64,000 nt of DNA. Origin: Balaenoptera acutorostrata. Taxonomy: Eukaryota > Chordata > Mammalia > Artiodactyla > Balaenopteridae. Where the stretch lies: contig NC_080066.1 in assembly GCF_949987535.1 (NCBI RefSeq), positions 89,113,600 through 89,177,599 on the forward strand, read 5' to 3'. A program made the translations under genes and the position numbers. Below the pieces are notes generated by a model. That model did no database searches. It was not told where the DNA came from and saw only the letters and a program-made list of their open reading frames with translations. Every line of letters starts with the position of its first letter. Position 1 is the first letter of the stretch. Positions 33,601 to 46,225 of the stretch are shown one piece after another.

Positions 33601-34110
33601 TAACCTTTTTGGAGAGCATTTTGGCAACATATATAAAGACAACTAAAAATATTTTTTGAAAAATTTTTAATACATTTTTATTTATAAGATTCTATTTATA
33701 AAAATATATCTTAAGGGGAGAATCTGAGGAAAAATATATGCAAAGACAATTTTAATTTGAATCTTAACATAGCAATCTTAATTTTAATTTGAAACAAATC
33801 GAAATATTCATTAATTGGAGAGTAAATAAATTATATATATTTATATATATACTCAAAAACACGATTAGATAAGTAGTTACTGACATGGAAAAATGCGTTA
33901 TTTCAAGAAAGGTAAAAAAAATCCCAGGTTATAAGATAGCAGGTATATTATTATCCCATTTTTATTGTTTATGAAATAATACATATTAAATAGCACATAC
34001 AAATGAATCAGTCTATAGAGAAGTAGTGGTCTCAACACGTGGTATTATTTCCTTGCTTCTTCCCTATTGGACTCAGATTGGTGGAAGGAGGAGAAGTAGG
34101 GGTGCTGGGT
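33601..34110 (+). mobile_element. L1ME-like 3' untranslated fragment (sense)
   Basis: AT-rich text with 'aaatattcattaattggaga', 'gtaaataaattatatatatt' and 'actgacatggaaaaatgcgt', typical of the sense 3' region of old L1M/ME elements. Confidence 0.55.
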
Positions 34111-34500
34111 GAGACTTTCTAAGTTCAGAAATAAGAACACAGATCAGAAAAAACAAGATTGATTCGGTTGATTATATAATAACTTCTTTATGTTCATATA
34201 GACAGAAGTTTCATATATATGTATATGAAGCTGTGAAGCACTTTCAGTAAATATGACATGATTATATAAATACATCATTCAAATTAATAAGAAAATCGCT
34301 AAGCCAAAACTAAGTAACACATATGAATAGCCAATTTTTAAAGAAGAAATATAACTGGCAAAAATCGTAAAAGATTATTCAAGCTTGCTAGAAATGAAAT
34401 GTCAGTTAAAATTGCAATGACGTAATCTCCCCATTAAAATGCTAAATTAGTAGAATATAGGTATAACTATGTATATACATGTATATATGTATGTACCTGT
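34111..34500 (+). mobile_element. Old L1 ORF2-like fragment (sense)
   Basis: 'agaagaaatataactggcaa' followed by 'atgaaatgtcagttaaaatt' and 'gcaatgacgtaatctcccca' resembles the ORF2 C-terminal coding text of L1 in sense. Order relative to the preceding fragment shows they are separate pieces. Confidence 0.45.
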
Positions 34501-34523
34501 ATAAATATAAGCATGTATGTCCT

Positions 34524-34525
<2 letters not shown>

Positions 34526-34567
<42 letters not shown>

Positions 34568-34569
34568 CT
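34526..34569 (+). repeat. (CT)n microsatellite
   Basis: Pure TC/CT dinucleotides for about 35 bp, then TTTCTTTC. Confidence 0.95.
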
Positions 34570-35599
34570 GCTCTGTTAGGCTAAAAGTTCTATAAGGGAT
34601 AAAACTATTTTGTGTGATTGACTACCTTATCCCAAATACTCAGCTCAGTGTTTTTAACTTAGTATTAACAGATATTAATCTGTTGACTGTACAAACGCCA
34701 ATGAAATTGTGGTGAAACTGGTGTACACTTTCTATAATTGTGTCTTGCCAGTTTATAAAGCCATTTCGGAATTCTTAGTATTTTATCTTTTTAACTTTTC
34801 TAGTTTCTGAACATTATCAAGTGTGTAGATTGATGCAATCTTTAAAAAAATTAATTTTTCTGATTCTAGTTTTTTAAATTATGCTTTTTCTGTTCTTTAT
34901 CTAGCAATGTAATCTACTTATTTACATCATGTTTTAGTGCAACTTACAAGAAAAATAACATGCCAGAGAAAATTGCATTGTAAATGTAAAAATGTAAATC
35001 AAATAAAAATCCCATTGCAAGTCTCTGGTGAAGCTACCTCTAACATCAGTTACAGGGCAAAATACAGCCTAAACAACCACTGCCTTGTTATGCAGACTAT
35101 AAAATGCACTTTAAAAGTCTGCAAAAGGTCATGGTCTTTCTCTTTCTCTTTTTCCAATCATGCTGGGTAAATAGCAGGGCATTAGAACGAAAAACTATTA
35201 AGATTACACTCTTTACTCTGGGATTGAAAGCTATGAAATATTGACAACACACATAACTCTAAAAGTGCTAGTCTTTCCTTTCAGCATTGATAGCTGAGTG
35301 ATTTGGGTTGAAAATATGCATAGATATATTGCAGTTCATTTGCGAATTGAAAGGGCAGATTTTAGAGAGAAAGCTACAAAATGGGCACCTGGATATTGTG
35401 ACGTGAGGGGTCCCACTCAAGCCAACAATAGAAATGCATGCCTTTGGGCAAATAAGCATCCACCTTTGAAATCCTATGAGAAAGCAGATCTGGAGAAATA
35501 CTACCAAAATGTGGCTTCTTGGGCATTTTTGCCATCATAAACTTTCCACTGCCGTCCTTCTTCTTCCTTCACACTAAGGAAGAAAGGTACTTCTTAATT
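34570..35599. other. Unassigned sequence
   Basis: About 1 kb without a family I can name; the 34800-34930 portion is AT-rich and vaguely L1-like. The overlapping frames at 35268-35540 on opposite strands are not convincing genes. Confidence 0.4.
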
Positions 35600-35758
35600 C
35601 CCAACAGCGACCTAGATGGGTGGGAATGGGGGGGTGGGTGAGAGGGAGGTCCAAGAGGGAGGGGATATATGTGTACATATAGCTGATTCACTTCGTTGTG
35701 CAGCAGAAACTAACACAACATTGTAAAGCAACTATACCACAACTTAAAAAAAAAAAAA
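35600..35758 (+). mobile_element. Cetartiodactyl L1 3' end, 5'-truncated (sense)
   Basis: 'acatatagctgattcacttc', then 'gcagaaactaacacaacatt' and 'gtaaagcaactataccacaa', followed by A13, is the terminal 150 bp of the cetartiodactyl L1. No clear flanking duplication seen. Confidence 0.85.
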
Positions 35759-36289
35759 ATACTGGCCTTTCTACCTATTGCCTTTGAAAAGCAGACTAGT
35801 ATAAGGGAGAAAACCACTAGAGTAGGATTTAGGAAAGTAGTGTCCAAATCCCAACTCAGTCATATATCAACTCAATCAAGCGATTAAATTATGTGAAACC
35901 TTAGATTAAGTCATTAACTTATTAAACCTCAGATTACTCATCTATGTAACAAAGCTAATAATATCAGTTCCATCTGCCTCCCAGGGTGGTGACGTCAGTT
36001 CCGGTAGCATGCACATTGTTTTTCTTTCTGCACCTTTCTTCACCCTTATCCACAGGATTTTAGATTTGACCTCAAAGGCAAGTTCTCCTCAACAAGCTAG
36101 CAATCCATCATTTACCCTTTAGTTAAAAATAACATAGACATCTGCTTTCTTCTTAAGAGTATGTTGATATCATGGCGTGGAAGGATTGAAAATGATTGAA
36201 AGTTTTAATTCATAGGAGAGATAGAAGTCATTTTGAAATATAAGGTATTACCCAAAGTAAGACTTAAAGGCCCTCTGTGGTTGATTTTC
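35759..36289. other. Unassigned sequence with a CRE-type octamer
   Basis: No repeat or exon recognised. It holds one palindromic TGACGTCA at 35990-35997. Confidence 0.45.
35990..35997. promoter_or_regulatory. Full cAMP-response-element octamer
   Basis: TGACGTCA, the consensus CREB/ATF palindrome, with its CpG intact in CpG-poor surroundings. No promoter features lie nearby, so function is only a possibility. Confidence 0.15.
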
Positions 36290-37285
36290 TCTGTTTCCTT
36301 CACGCATCTCTCAACAACGTACTCATGACTCTCTAACGTCTGCAGGCCTGGCCCTCTCCTAAGCTTTGGACTTCAACGCATGTGGCCATCTTATAGGCAC
36401 CTACACAGGTCCCCATCTGAGCTCATCAGTTCCCGTGTGCATTTCCTCCAAACCTTTCTCAGTCCGTGGACATATCACTCTAGCCACTGCCCAAGTCAGA
36501 AAACTCAGAGTTATCTTGCATTCCAATCTCTCTCGGTACTCTTATTTCATGATCCTGTCTTCCTGAACCATTTCTCCAAGCAGCCCCTTTACTCTCTTCT
36601 CTTCACTGCCACTTCCCTACTTCAGATTCTCATCATCCCATGCCCAATCTACTGAACTAACCACGTAACCAGATTTCTCCTCCTACTATTCATTTCTCAC
36701 TCCTACTATTTTCCATCCTGCTATCATAGTGCCCTTTCTTAAAAACAACATTCTCCTGCTTTAAAGTATTCAGAGACCGGCCACTGTCTAGAGAGACCAT
36801 ACTTTTTAATATGGCCTTCCAAACACTCAAACCTCCCAGTTCAGCTTTCTCCTGGCCACTCTGCCCCCTCCCAGTCTCATTTATCCTGCACTTTAACCTT
36901 CTTGGCTGCCTTCTGTCTTCCCGGAGTGCCTTCTACACTGTCCTAACCCTAGACCTTTGCTCATGCTCTTCCCTGGGTCTATTCCTTCCCTGATGGAAAT
37001 GTCATCTCATTTGAAAAGACCCACCTGGACTCTATACACCTCCCAACTCTAAGCTTTAACTCTCAAACTTTGGTTCCCCTTCCATGTGGTGCCCACAGCA
37101 TACCTATACCTTTATTCTTCAACTTACAGCCTGGCACACTTTTTTTTCTCTCTGCTTGTCTTTACACAAGACTCTGAGCTCCCAAATGGCATGGGTTGCT
37201 TCTTATTCAGCTCCATATATCTAGTGATTGGCCACAAAGCTTGGATTCCATTGAGTATTCAACACATGTGTGAATGACAAATGAG
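36290..37285 (+). mobile_element. L2 LINE remnant (sense)
   Basis: Sense L2 from the end of the reverse transcriptase to the 3' end. The frame near 36366-36566 shows SFVR..HITLATAQVRKLRVIL, comparable to the L2 block around VAQ..NLGVIL. Further on are 'cctttgctcatgctcttccc' (36954) and the 3' terminus near 37280. Confidence 0.7.
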
Positions 37286-38549
37286 GGGACAATGCATAAA
37301 GGGTTCCTGGGCAGCCAAGCTAGCATGGGAGTTCCAGGTGACATGGGCAGTACTGGACAGGGAGAAGAAAGAAGAAATTAGGAAAATACTGGTGGCAAAC
37401 TTGCCTTGAAATTTGTGGAAGAAGCCAAGCACAAATTCAGAGAGAAAATGTCAAAACAGCTCTCTCCCTTTTGTGACTCCCCATGCAAAGTTAATCCCAC
37501 AGCAGGTCTTCTCAGCAAGGCACCCTCAATATTTGCCTCTCTAATAGATAATGATACCAGGAAGCTACAAATGGGATTCCTGGAGAGAGACCTGGACCTC
37601 AGCCTGCCTGGGAGCTTGCCCCAGGATGAGCCACCTGACTGCCAGGTAAAAATAGAAGAATCTCAACTTCTGTGTTTTCTCACTCTCTTTACAGATCTCC
37701 TAGGGCCTATCTCTTTTCATCTTTGCACAGCTTGACACCTCCATTTGGCAAACCACTGCTAGGCATTAGCATCAAACTCCACTGGAGTCACACCTTACTT
37801 GCAAAGGCTTGAACGAATTTCTCTGCACTCCCTGTCTCTAGGGCAAATGTTCTAATTCTCTTTGATTGATGGAGAAAGCAGGGAGATTACTGAGGGGCCT
37901 GGTCAAGGAGATAGAGGACCAGCTATAAATGTTCATTTAAATATGCTGACAAAACCAGGTAAGAGCTGAAAGTGGGTACATTTCTGCTCACAGCTCTTAA
38001 GTTCTGCTTCCCTTTTCCTGGGATGTAAGACTCTGTGAAAGGAGGGTTGGTAAGGCCCTCTCAAACAGGCATTGCTCAAGGGCATAGAGCATTTTCTTCT
38101 TTTCTGATTATAACCAGAAGAATAGAAAGTCTTGGCTTCAACGCTCCCATCAGGAAAAAATTGTTTCCAGCTTATAGATGAGGCCCCCTCGAGTGGCCTG
38201 GGAAAGACAACCCAGGCGGCTCTGAGCATCTTCACATACCCGTTCTCTCAAGGCCCCTTCCTGCCCTGCTAACACACCGCTGGCTGAAAGTGATCATTTA
38301 TACAGTTTCTGGGCACCATCCCAGGGCATTGCACAAGAAAACTCATCACTCTCTCTGTCATGTTGGGTTTCAGAGTTCCAGAAAACTTCACTGTCACTTC
38401 TACTTTTCATCATGCATCTATTTTTCATAGATGCCCCCAAACCAAAGAGGCCAAAGAAATATTGATATTGGCCACCAAAGGCTCCTAGAGAAAAGGCAAA
38501 TCACACGGACCCAGCCTTTAGACTGATTCAGGTTAAACTTGTGAGCAAC
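37286..38549. other. Unassigned sequence
   Basis: About 1.26 kb with no family recognised. The plus frame 37406-37735 (109 codons) contains a CAG/GTAAAA donor-like site at 37645, but no acceptor or homolog is recognised. Confidence 0.4.
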
Positions 38550-38555
38550 CTCTCT

Positions 38556-38598
<43 letters not shown>
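38550..38598 (+). repeat. (CT)n microsatellite
   Basis: CT dinucleotides with two TTT interruptions. Confidence 0.93.
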
Positions 38599-38601
<3 letters not shown>

Positions 38602-39975
38602 CCTGTCTCTCCTCTGGGTCAGACACTGAGTCTTAGCACTGGCCTTTACTGAGATTATTTGTTCTTTTCTATAGGATTCCAAGCTCAACCCTCAACTCCG
38701 GCCAAATCCTCGCTCTCAGCAACCACTGGGACCTTGTTAAACTAGTGTACAGTTCCTTGGATTACTTCCCAGGACCTTTTGAACACACTTTTCTCCCTAG
38801 GCCCCCTCAATCTCTCAAGTCCCTCTTCAGTACTTTCTCTCCTCTCCTCTCTCTTGGCCACACTTAAACGTCAGCTGCTGACTTCCTGGCCACCCACTGT
38901 AGCTCATTTTCCTGCATTTATCTCATCCTGTTCCCTGATCCTTTCTTTTAAGCATCTCTCCCACTTCAGGGACTCACTACCTGAGATTGCTATTTCCTCT
39001 CTTATTGTCCTCTTGTCTCAATCATTGATGACACATTATATCTATTATCATGTCTAAAACCTTATAGTCAACTGTTTCTATCTACCCAGAGAATCAGAGT
39101 ATATATGCAATGAATATAGAATTGGAAAAGATGGCAATTTTCATTATAATCTTTTATTATTTTTTAAGGTTTATATTGTACTATTTGATCCTTTTCTGAG
39201 ATGGCTTAGGAGGGTGTGGAACCAGGGAGCTTACTTAGACTAGAATCCTGAGAATTATAGTATAGAAAAATCTGTTTTCCATCATATACAGATATTATTT
39301 AATTGATGATTATTAAGTGTTAAATAGGAACAAAACACAGATTTTCTTACAATGTTCATACTCCATAAGAAAATTTGATGAACCCCATAATGGAATAGGG
39401 TTTTGATTTTATTTTGCATGTTTTATTTTTTGCCATATTTATTGTTTCATTACTGTTTTTTTTTTTTACTCAAGTTTTTTGTTTCCTGGTTCATTGTCTC
39501 TCCTCCCTTGTTTTCTTCTTGGCAGATGTGAAGGTTGAGAGAACATTATGAGTGGATTGCGTGACTTACATAACATCTCCTATGGTTTCTGTGACAGGAT
39601 AGGCACTCAGAATGGGGGGACACTTTAAAAATTCCACAAATTTTCTTTCCATATAAATGTATAATGAAGAAAGAGCAATAGAGAGACTCATACACAAAGA
39701 GAACTGTGTACCCAGAGTGTATCTAAGACGTTTCCTTAGAGCTTAATATAGAATATCACCTGCCTTTCAATGAATTGTTTATAGGAAAGCTTCCTCTTGA
39801 AGTAGACCTTAAAATTGGTATTATGAGGATAAAGAAAAAAAAATAAAATAAAACCAAGCATGGTTCAAGAGTGTGTGTCCTGGAAATGTTCAAGGAGTAG
39901 ACTACTTGTGATGATTTAAAGCATATGTTTTTTCATGAGAAAACTAATACACACTTATTGTAGAGAATGTTGAGA
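38599..39975. other. Unassigned sequence
   Basis: 38770-39060 is pyrimidine-rich and could be eroded L2; 39100-39975 is AT-rich unique sequence. Nothing firmly supported. Confidence 0.4.
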
Positions 39976-40048
39976 TGAAAGAAAGAAAGGAAGGAAGGAA
40001 GAAAGGAAGGAAGAAAGAAAGGAGGAAGAAATTAAGAAAGAAAGAAAG
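39976..40048 (+). repeat. (GAAA/GGAA)n purine repeat
   Basis: Tetranucleotide repeat GAAA mixed with GGAA over about 70 bp. Confidence 0.95.
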
Positions 40049-40059
40049 CTAGCATCTTT

Positions 40060-40400
40060 GTGCATAAATCTTTATCCAAAATTTCAAACTTGTTTTTTTT
40101 TAGGATAGATTCCTGAAGGTGAATAAATTGAGCCAGAGTGCTGGAACATCTGTAAGACTCTTGACATATTTTGACAAATTGCTTTTCCGGGAGGTGGTAT
40201 CAATTTACACTCCCACCAGGAGTGTATGACTGTATCTCACCTCACCTTTGCCAGAATAAGATAATTTTCAAAATCTTTGTTAATTGGATAAGTAAGAAAT
40301 AGCATTCTTTCTTGGCTATACTTTGTATTACTTTATTTCTAGAGAAGTTGAAGGTTTTTCACTTTTATAAGCTCATTAGAAAATAAGATTTTTTTAAAAA
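40060..40400 (-). mobile_element. Old L1M fragment (antisense)
   Basis: 'tttaggatagattcctgaag', 'gacaaattgcttttccggga' and 'caatttacactcccaccagg' follow the order of antisense L1M ORF2 tail. Confidence 0.65.
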
Positions 40401-42480
40401 AGAAAATCATGTGCAAATTGAGACTCTTGTTAACCTCTCTTACTGTTTTGCAAGTGTTGATAATAGTTTCAATGGATGATACAAAGGTCCTCCAAATAGA
40501 AATGGTAACTGTTAAATAAGCCCATGCTGTTAGAAGTAGAGGCATTAGCAGTTATGTATGCTTACACAACACCCTGTTTTGGAAGGGAACTAAAAGACTG
40601 GATTCAATCTCTCCAAGTGTCTTAGATTGGATTCTTCAGAATCAGCCCCTGAGGGTTCATGTGAAAATGATTTATTAAGAAGTATTTCCAATAAAAGACA
40701 ACAAGGCAACAGGGCAGTGGGCCTGGGACAGAAAAGAGGCCAAACAGATGTGAGATATCAAGCAAAGTCGAATGGAAGGTAACTATAGTATAGATGGGCT
40801 TGCTCTGGAGCCATACCTCACAGCCACCCAATCAGGGGCCTAAGGAGCTGGAGTATTTATTTATTCCTCCCCATTCTCAGTCATTGTTTAAGGTGCTCAG
40901 GGAAAGAACATAGACTTTTCCAGGCACTACTGACTCTCCACCCTCCATGCCTTTAGGCAATGTGGGTTCCAGCAGCCTGAGGGCAGCCCTCTGACAAAGA
41001 GATGCAGCAAAGAGATGCTGGCTACCGGAAGTGAAAACACAGGGGAAGGCAGTGGTTCACAAAATGGTAAGAGGGATTTGAGGGTATCAGGGAGGAACAC
41101 AGGATAGCATCTTCAACTCCAGGCATCCTGGGACTAAATACTGGTATGGAGAATAACTTACTTGACTGCCTCAGGCAAAGTCAATTACAGTTTGTTAAAC
41201 CTAAATGGACCTATGTTTTCATGCCAATGGTGAGCCATAAAAGGTGGAGAAGAAACAGTAAAGTAAAATCTTGTTCATGTTTGTGTGTGTTGCTTGATGA
41301 GTGGGCGGGTAACTTGAAAAAAGAAAACCAGTGGAAGAAGAGTCTAAGAGGATGGAGGGAAAATGTGAAAGAAAAAAGAAAACCGATGGTAAAAAAAAGA
41401 AGTGGGATCTGAAGGCCACTGATTGGGAAATGAATTAGGAGGCTGGGTGGCCAAAAGCAAACCTGGAATGGGAGCCAAATGAGTGGACACAGGCTATATC
41501 CTGGTGGCCATAGCAGGGTTTGGAGTTTCTTGGTAATATTTTCTGTTTAACTTGAAAAGAAAATATAGATATTGACTTAAGAAATTAAATAATGTATATA
41601 TTTGGAACATTCACAAAAAGATTTGAATATTTTGTGTATTAAAATGCTAATATTTCATTAGGTTTATGCAAAACATAGATCCCCTAACATGATAAATAAC
41701 TGGATATAATAAGAGAGAGGGAATTTCCTGGGATTGGCCACTCAATCTCCATTTCACCCTCCTTCTATTTGAATAGATTGGAAATCTAAAAAGCAAACAA
41801 ACTCTAAGGAACAAAACAAAACACATTTACCTGAACCAAAAACATCTACCAAAACTTTTCAAGCTAGACCCCTGGATGAATGAGTTTCTGCCCAAGAGAT
41901 GCACTTGTGTGACTTAGAAAACAGAAGTAAGAAACACAGGATCAGCTTCAGGTTGTTGCCATCAGTTAGGAAGATTGTAGTTTATCCGTGGCAATTTCTG
42001 GAATTTATTCTCCAGCTTCCTGGATGTTGAGAAACAGTGGTGGTAGCAGCAACTCTCTTGTTTTGACTCCCTGATATGTGGAAAACATTTTTAGGTGTCC
42101 TTTCAAGGTTTTAAGGTGCCTAGACACTGCTGTGGAAAGGGTGGCAGCTCTGGGCTCCAAGCAGCATGATCCAACAGCAACCCCAGTCCTGCATTTCTCC
42201 AGAAATCATTCCCAAAAGCTCAGACTAGAATCTGCTGCTGCATCCTCCAGTGAACCTGTTAGCATCCAATTACCTAAATACCTACTGTTTAAAATACCTA
42301 GAGTGGCTTGCTTTTTACACTGAGCCCTGGCTGACCCAGGAGTGCACACAACGTCCCAGCCCCGCCCTGTGCCATTTTTAAATAATAAAAGGAGCAATGA
42401 TTCTCTTCCTCTTTCCCTCCCTTCCCTTTTCTCTTTCCTCTCTGCCCCCTCCCTTCACATCCCTTCTCTTTCTAAACACT
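40401..42480. other. Unassigned sequence, possible LTR-like part at 40620-41060
   Basis: The block beginning 'ttagattggattcttcagaa' with 'aatgatttattaagaagtat' is the kind of antisense LTR start seen in old mammalian ERVs, but I cannot name a family. The remaining 1.4 kb shows no repeat or exon. Frames at 42078-42713 are not recognised. Confidence 0.35.
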
Positions 42481-43031
42481 TCAATCCAAAAGCCATTATA
42501 AGCATCCACAGGGTAGGAGGAGTCCTGGTGTGGCATTGTAGCCCATGTAGGGTGAGGAGGGCGTCCAATGGGAGGGTGGCGGCAGCGGTGGTCTGGTGTA
42601 GGCCATCAAAGCCACAGCAGGACAGGGAGTTTCCTGTGCAGAGGTATCAGAGACTCAGTGAGGTGAGGAAGTCATGCTTTTGGGTGTGTGTGGTGCAGGA
42701 TGTCAGAGCCTGAAAAGAGTAAGGACACTGTCTATGTGTGTGCACGGCTGGGGCAGGAGGAGCCGGTACTGGTGGTTGGACAGAGTGAGAAGAGCATCTG
42801 CAGGGCGGCAGCATTAGCGGTGGCCTGATATGGGGTTGTTGGAGCCTGAGACAGAGGAGGACATCTGTGTGCGTGAGGGGTGTGTGAGGGGGAAGAGGTG
42901 GGTACAGCCCAGCAGGTGGAGTTAGAGCCTGAATGGGATAAAGAAGGCATCCACGCAGCAGAGGGGAATTAATCCAGCAGCAACAGGGTGTTAGATACAG
43001 ACAGGGGGATTGAGCAAATAACTAAATATTT
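42481..43031 (+). mobile_element. L1ME-like 3' region, G-rich part (sense)
   Basis: G-rich diffuse repeats of the type 'gtggagttagagcctgaatg' / 'aggatgtcagagcctgaaaa' directly precede a clear L1ME 3' untranslated region. Assignment to the same element rests on this continuity. Confidence 0.45.
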
Positions 43032-43044
43032 TAAAGATGATAGG

Positions 43045-43378
43045 GGGCTTCCCTGGTGGCGCAGTGGTTAAGAATCCGCCTGCCAATGCAGGGGACACGG
43101 GTTCGAGCCCTGGTCCCGGAAGATCCCACATGCCGCGGAGCAGCTGGGCCCGTGAGCCACAATTACTGAGCCTGTGCGTCTGGAGCCTGTGCTCCGCAAC
43201 AAGAGAGGCCGCGATAGTGAGAGGCCTGCGCACCGCGATGAAGAGTGGCCCCCACTTGCCACAACTGGAGAAGGCCCTCGCACAGAAACGAAGACCCAAC
43301 ACAGCCATAAATAAATAAATAAATAAAATTTAAAAGAGATAAGCAAAAACATTCTAAAAAAAAAAAAAAAAAAGATTA
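43045..43378 (+). mobile_element. CHR-type SINE with 27-bp 3' extension
   Basis: Sense SINE between 13-bp duplications TAAAGATGATAGG (43032-43044 and 43379-43391). The body is 43045-43309 and the (AAAT)n tail runs to 43328. A 27-bp segment (43329-43355) ends in ATTCT, followed by A18 and GATTA. It sits inside L1ME. Confidence 0.95.
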
Positions 43379-43391
43379 TAAAGATGATAGG

Positions 43392-44610
43392 AACAAGGTT
43401 TCTCATTGTCAGAGAAGGTAGTTGCAAATACGAAAAGAGAAAAATATTAGAATGGACCCGATGGTGTTAGATTGGAATTGGAGATATCGATGTGAAATCA
43501 TAGTTTTTGATAGATATATATACAAATTGGGTGTAAATGCGTGACATGCACGTATTCTCTAGCTCTATTCACAAAGAGAGTCTGAGAGCAGTGACGGCCC
43601 AATAGCAATAAACACAGCAGATGTCTAGACCTTGGAAACTAAATGCCGTTCTGCACTCAAAAGGATCCCTGAAGAAGCCCCAGAAATGGGACAGAGAAAG
43701 TGTAAGTAATCCTGGAACAGTGCATTGTGCCAGAAAGTAGCGATGTGCCCGATGAGTGATGGGGACACATCAAAGGACACAGACCATAGCCTGAGGGGCT
43801 CCCATTGAACAAAGCTAGGACAATTTGAGCATCTAAATAAATTATGATTATAATGGAATATAAACCGCTGAATACAAGAGGCATCTATGAGTCCATGCTG
43901 ATATCAATAAGCCAATGAATAGGTGGAAAGTTTGATGAAGAGTAGAAATCAAGGCTCAAAGTAACTTCCTAAGGAATACTTATTACATACAAAGGAAAAA
44001 GGTAAATTTACAGTGGAGAAGCTGGCAGACACTGGAATTGGCAGACAACCGACCAGCTGATTATCACTTGACAATCAGTAATGTGATGTTAAATCATGTT
44101 GCTACCTAATTGAAATCATGTGCCACCTGATAGGATGCAGTGAAAAGAACATAGCATCACTTTGTTGTCATTCCCGCCAAAACCAAAGATGCATAATCGG
44201 AATCTAATCATACAGAATCATCTAACAACCCCAAATTGAGGGCCAGTCTACAAAATAACGGGTCTGTAATTTTTAAATGTCCAGGTTATAAAAGACTGAA
44301 CAGATTTTTCAAATTAAAGAACACTAATGACATATGATAACTAAATGCAACTTGTGATTTCAGGCTGGTTTATTTTGCTCTAAAGGACATTACTGTGACA
44401 GCAGGTGAGACTGGAATGGATCTGAGAATAAGATGGTGCTAGGTATCGATGTTACTTTCCTTTTTTTTTTTTTACTTTCCTGGTTTTGATGGTTGTATCG
44501 AGTCATATAGGAGAAGGTCCTTGTTTGTAAGAATTAGATACTAAAGCATTCAGGAGTGATGGGGCATCATGTTAACAAGTTACTCTTCAGTGGTTCAGAA
44601 AAAAACATTC
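43392..44610 (+). mobile_element. L1ME 3' untranslated region (sense)
   Basis: 'gagggccagtctacaaaata', 'gataactaaatgcaacttgt', 'tggttttgatggttgtatcg' and 'ggggcatcatgttaacaagt' occur in the order of the L1ME/L1MC 3' end, terminating near 44610. Confidence 0.75.
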
Positions 44611-45431
44611 TTGTGCTGTCGAACTTTTTCTGAACATCCGAGATTGTTTCACACATACACAAAAATAAACAAACAAGCAAACCCCAGTTGTTTAGAGTAT
44701 CATGATCTAGACTCTCAAAGAAGGAAAGGTACCAAGGAAGGCACAGGGTCACAGAGGCACAGAGAAATAAAGAGAAGCATTTCTTCATCCTTGGGTAATG
44801 GCAGTGAAGTGGCCAGAGGCCAACATGGAGGCCTCCATTCAGGGGGTCTCAGTAGGGGTCTCTGAAAGGATAATACAGCACGGAACTGGACAGCGCGTGG
44901 GGCTAGGATTTACTCCTGGTTAGACCCCCTGAGTCTGACTCTGGTGGGGGCGTCAGCGAGTGTTTTAATCACTAAACCAAGGTCCTGTCATCATCACTCA
45001 TCACATCCCAGTACATCTGAGAAGAGCTCCCCCATCCTTGTCATCTTGGGCAGTGCCACGTGCAGTGCAGACCCCACAGAGTCCGCTTTCAGCCTTGACT
45101 CATGGTGGGCAATGCAGGTCTAACACCTGCTGAGAAGGAGCCTCCATCATTCTTATTTGACTCATTCGTTCTTTGCTCATGACCTTCACTGCAAAATTTT
45201 TTGTCTTGTTCTGGTTCACATTCTGCCTCATCCCTGTGGCTCTGGACCTCTTGCCACTCCTGCCTGCAGCCTTAGTCTCTGTCTTTGCTGTATTTCTGTC
45301 CCTGATTGCTCTAGGAACAAACCTGGTTATCAGTCACATGCTAGGCAAAGAGATTGGCCTTCCTCTTTGAATGCCTCTTCCTGTTGAGGGAAACCAGAGC
45401 AAGTGTCTCTGCTGGAAGGGGTCCAAGAGAT
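44611..45431. other. Unassigned sequence
   Basis: No repeat or exon recognised. A 65-codon hydrophobic plus frame at 45173-45370 was examined and rejected as a gene. Confidence 0.4.
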
Positions 45432-45545
45432 CCTTTAGCCCAATTCCATCATTTCACAGATGAGGAGACCGAGGCCTAGAGAGGCTACCTGATGTACCGG
45501 TGGTGACAGAGCCAGGAGCAAAGCCCAGGTTTTTAGTCTCTTGGG
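45432..45545 (-). mobile_element. MIR SINE fragment
   Basis: Antisense MIR core 'catcatttcacagatgagga', 'gaccgaggcctagagaggct', 'gacagagccaggagcaaagc'. Confidence 0.75.
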
Positions 45546-45745
45546 TCAGTGTACAGACTACAGGCTATATTGGGGTGGAGACGGTGGTGGCAGAATTTAA
45601 AAAATAAAAGTGGAAAAATAGAAAAGGGCCTCTTAAAGGAGGCAGAGAATTCATGTCCAAAGCTTGTCAATTTGATCTAGAAATGAATAAGGAGTCACTA
45701 CAGAGGGATGATGTATTTGAGATGGATTATGACATTGATTTAACA

Positions 45746-45956
45746 CAGGGTTTCTCAACAGTGGTATTACTGATACCTGGGACTGGATAATTCTTTGTTG
45801 TGAGGGCTGCCTAGTGCACTGGAGGATGTTTAGCTGCATCCCTGGCCTCTACCCATTAGATGCAGTAGCACCTCCCCAGTGTTGACTATCAAAAATGTCT
45901 CCAACATTGCCAAATATCCGCTGGGGTAAAAAATCGCCCCTCGTTGAGGAGCACTG
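45746..45956 (+). mobile_element. Short hAT-type DNA transposon (MER family)
   Basis: Terminal inverted repeats CAGGGTTTCTCAAC (45746) and GTTGAGGAGCACTG (45943-45956). The interior has 'ggataattctttgttgtgag' and 'ccctggcctctacccattag'. The flanks ATTTAACA and GTTTAATG are an eroded 8-bp duplication (5/8), as expected for hAT insertion. Non-autonomous; the same family as 11190-11410. Confidence 0.85.
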
Positions 45957-46069
45957 GTTTAATGCATGGATTGGAACCAAGATGCACTGGAGAAAGGAAG
46001 CCAGTAGGAGGTTACTAGAGTTTCACTTCACTGAGGTGGTGCAACCAATGGTTTCAGATGTCTGCTTCA

Positions 46070-46225
46070 GGAGGCAGACCGCCTGCTTTACATCAAGACT
46101 AATCACCAGCTATGTGGCCGCCCCTGGGGCTTGCTAACATGGCAGTGATAATAATACCTATCTTTTAGGGTTGTCATGAAAGTGTATCTAAAAAACACTG
46201 ATAGCAGGGCTGGCAAATAGGTAGA
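46070..46225 (+). mobile_element. MIR SINE (diverged)
   Basis: 'tcaccagctatgtggccgcc', then 'gataataatacctatctttt' and 'agggttgtcatgaaagtgta', sense orientation. Confidence 0.55.

Noticed and set aside
37406..37735. 109-codon frame containing a donor-like CAG/GTAAAA
   Set aside because: No matching acceptor, no recognised protein, and single donor-like sites are frequent by chance.
45173..45370. 65-codon strongly hydrophobic frame resembling a two-helix membrane protein
   Set aside because: Overlaps another plus frame (45157-45387) of equal length, has no recognised family, and pyrimidine-rich DNA often gives Leu/Phe/Val-rich chance frames.
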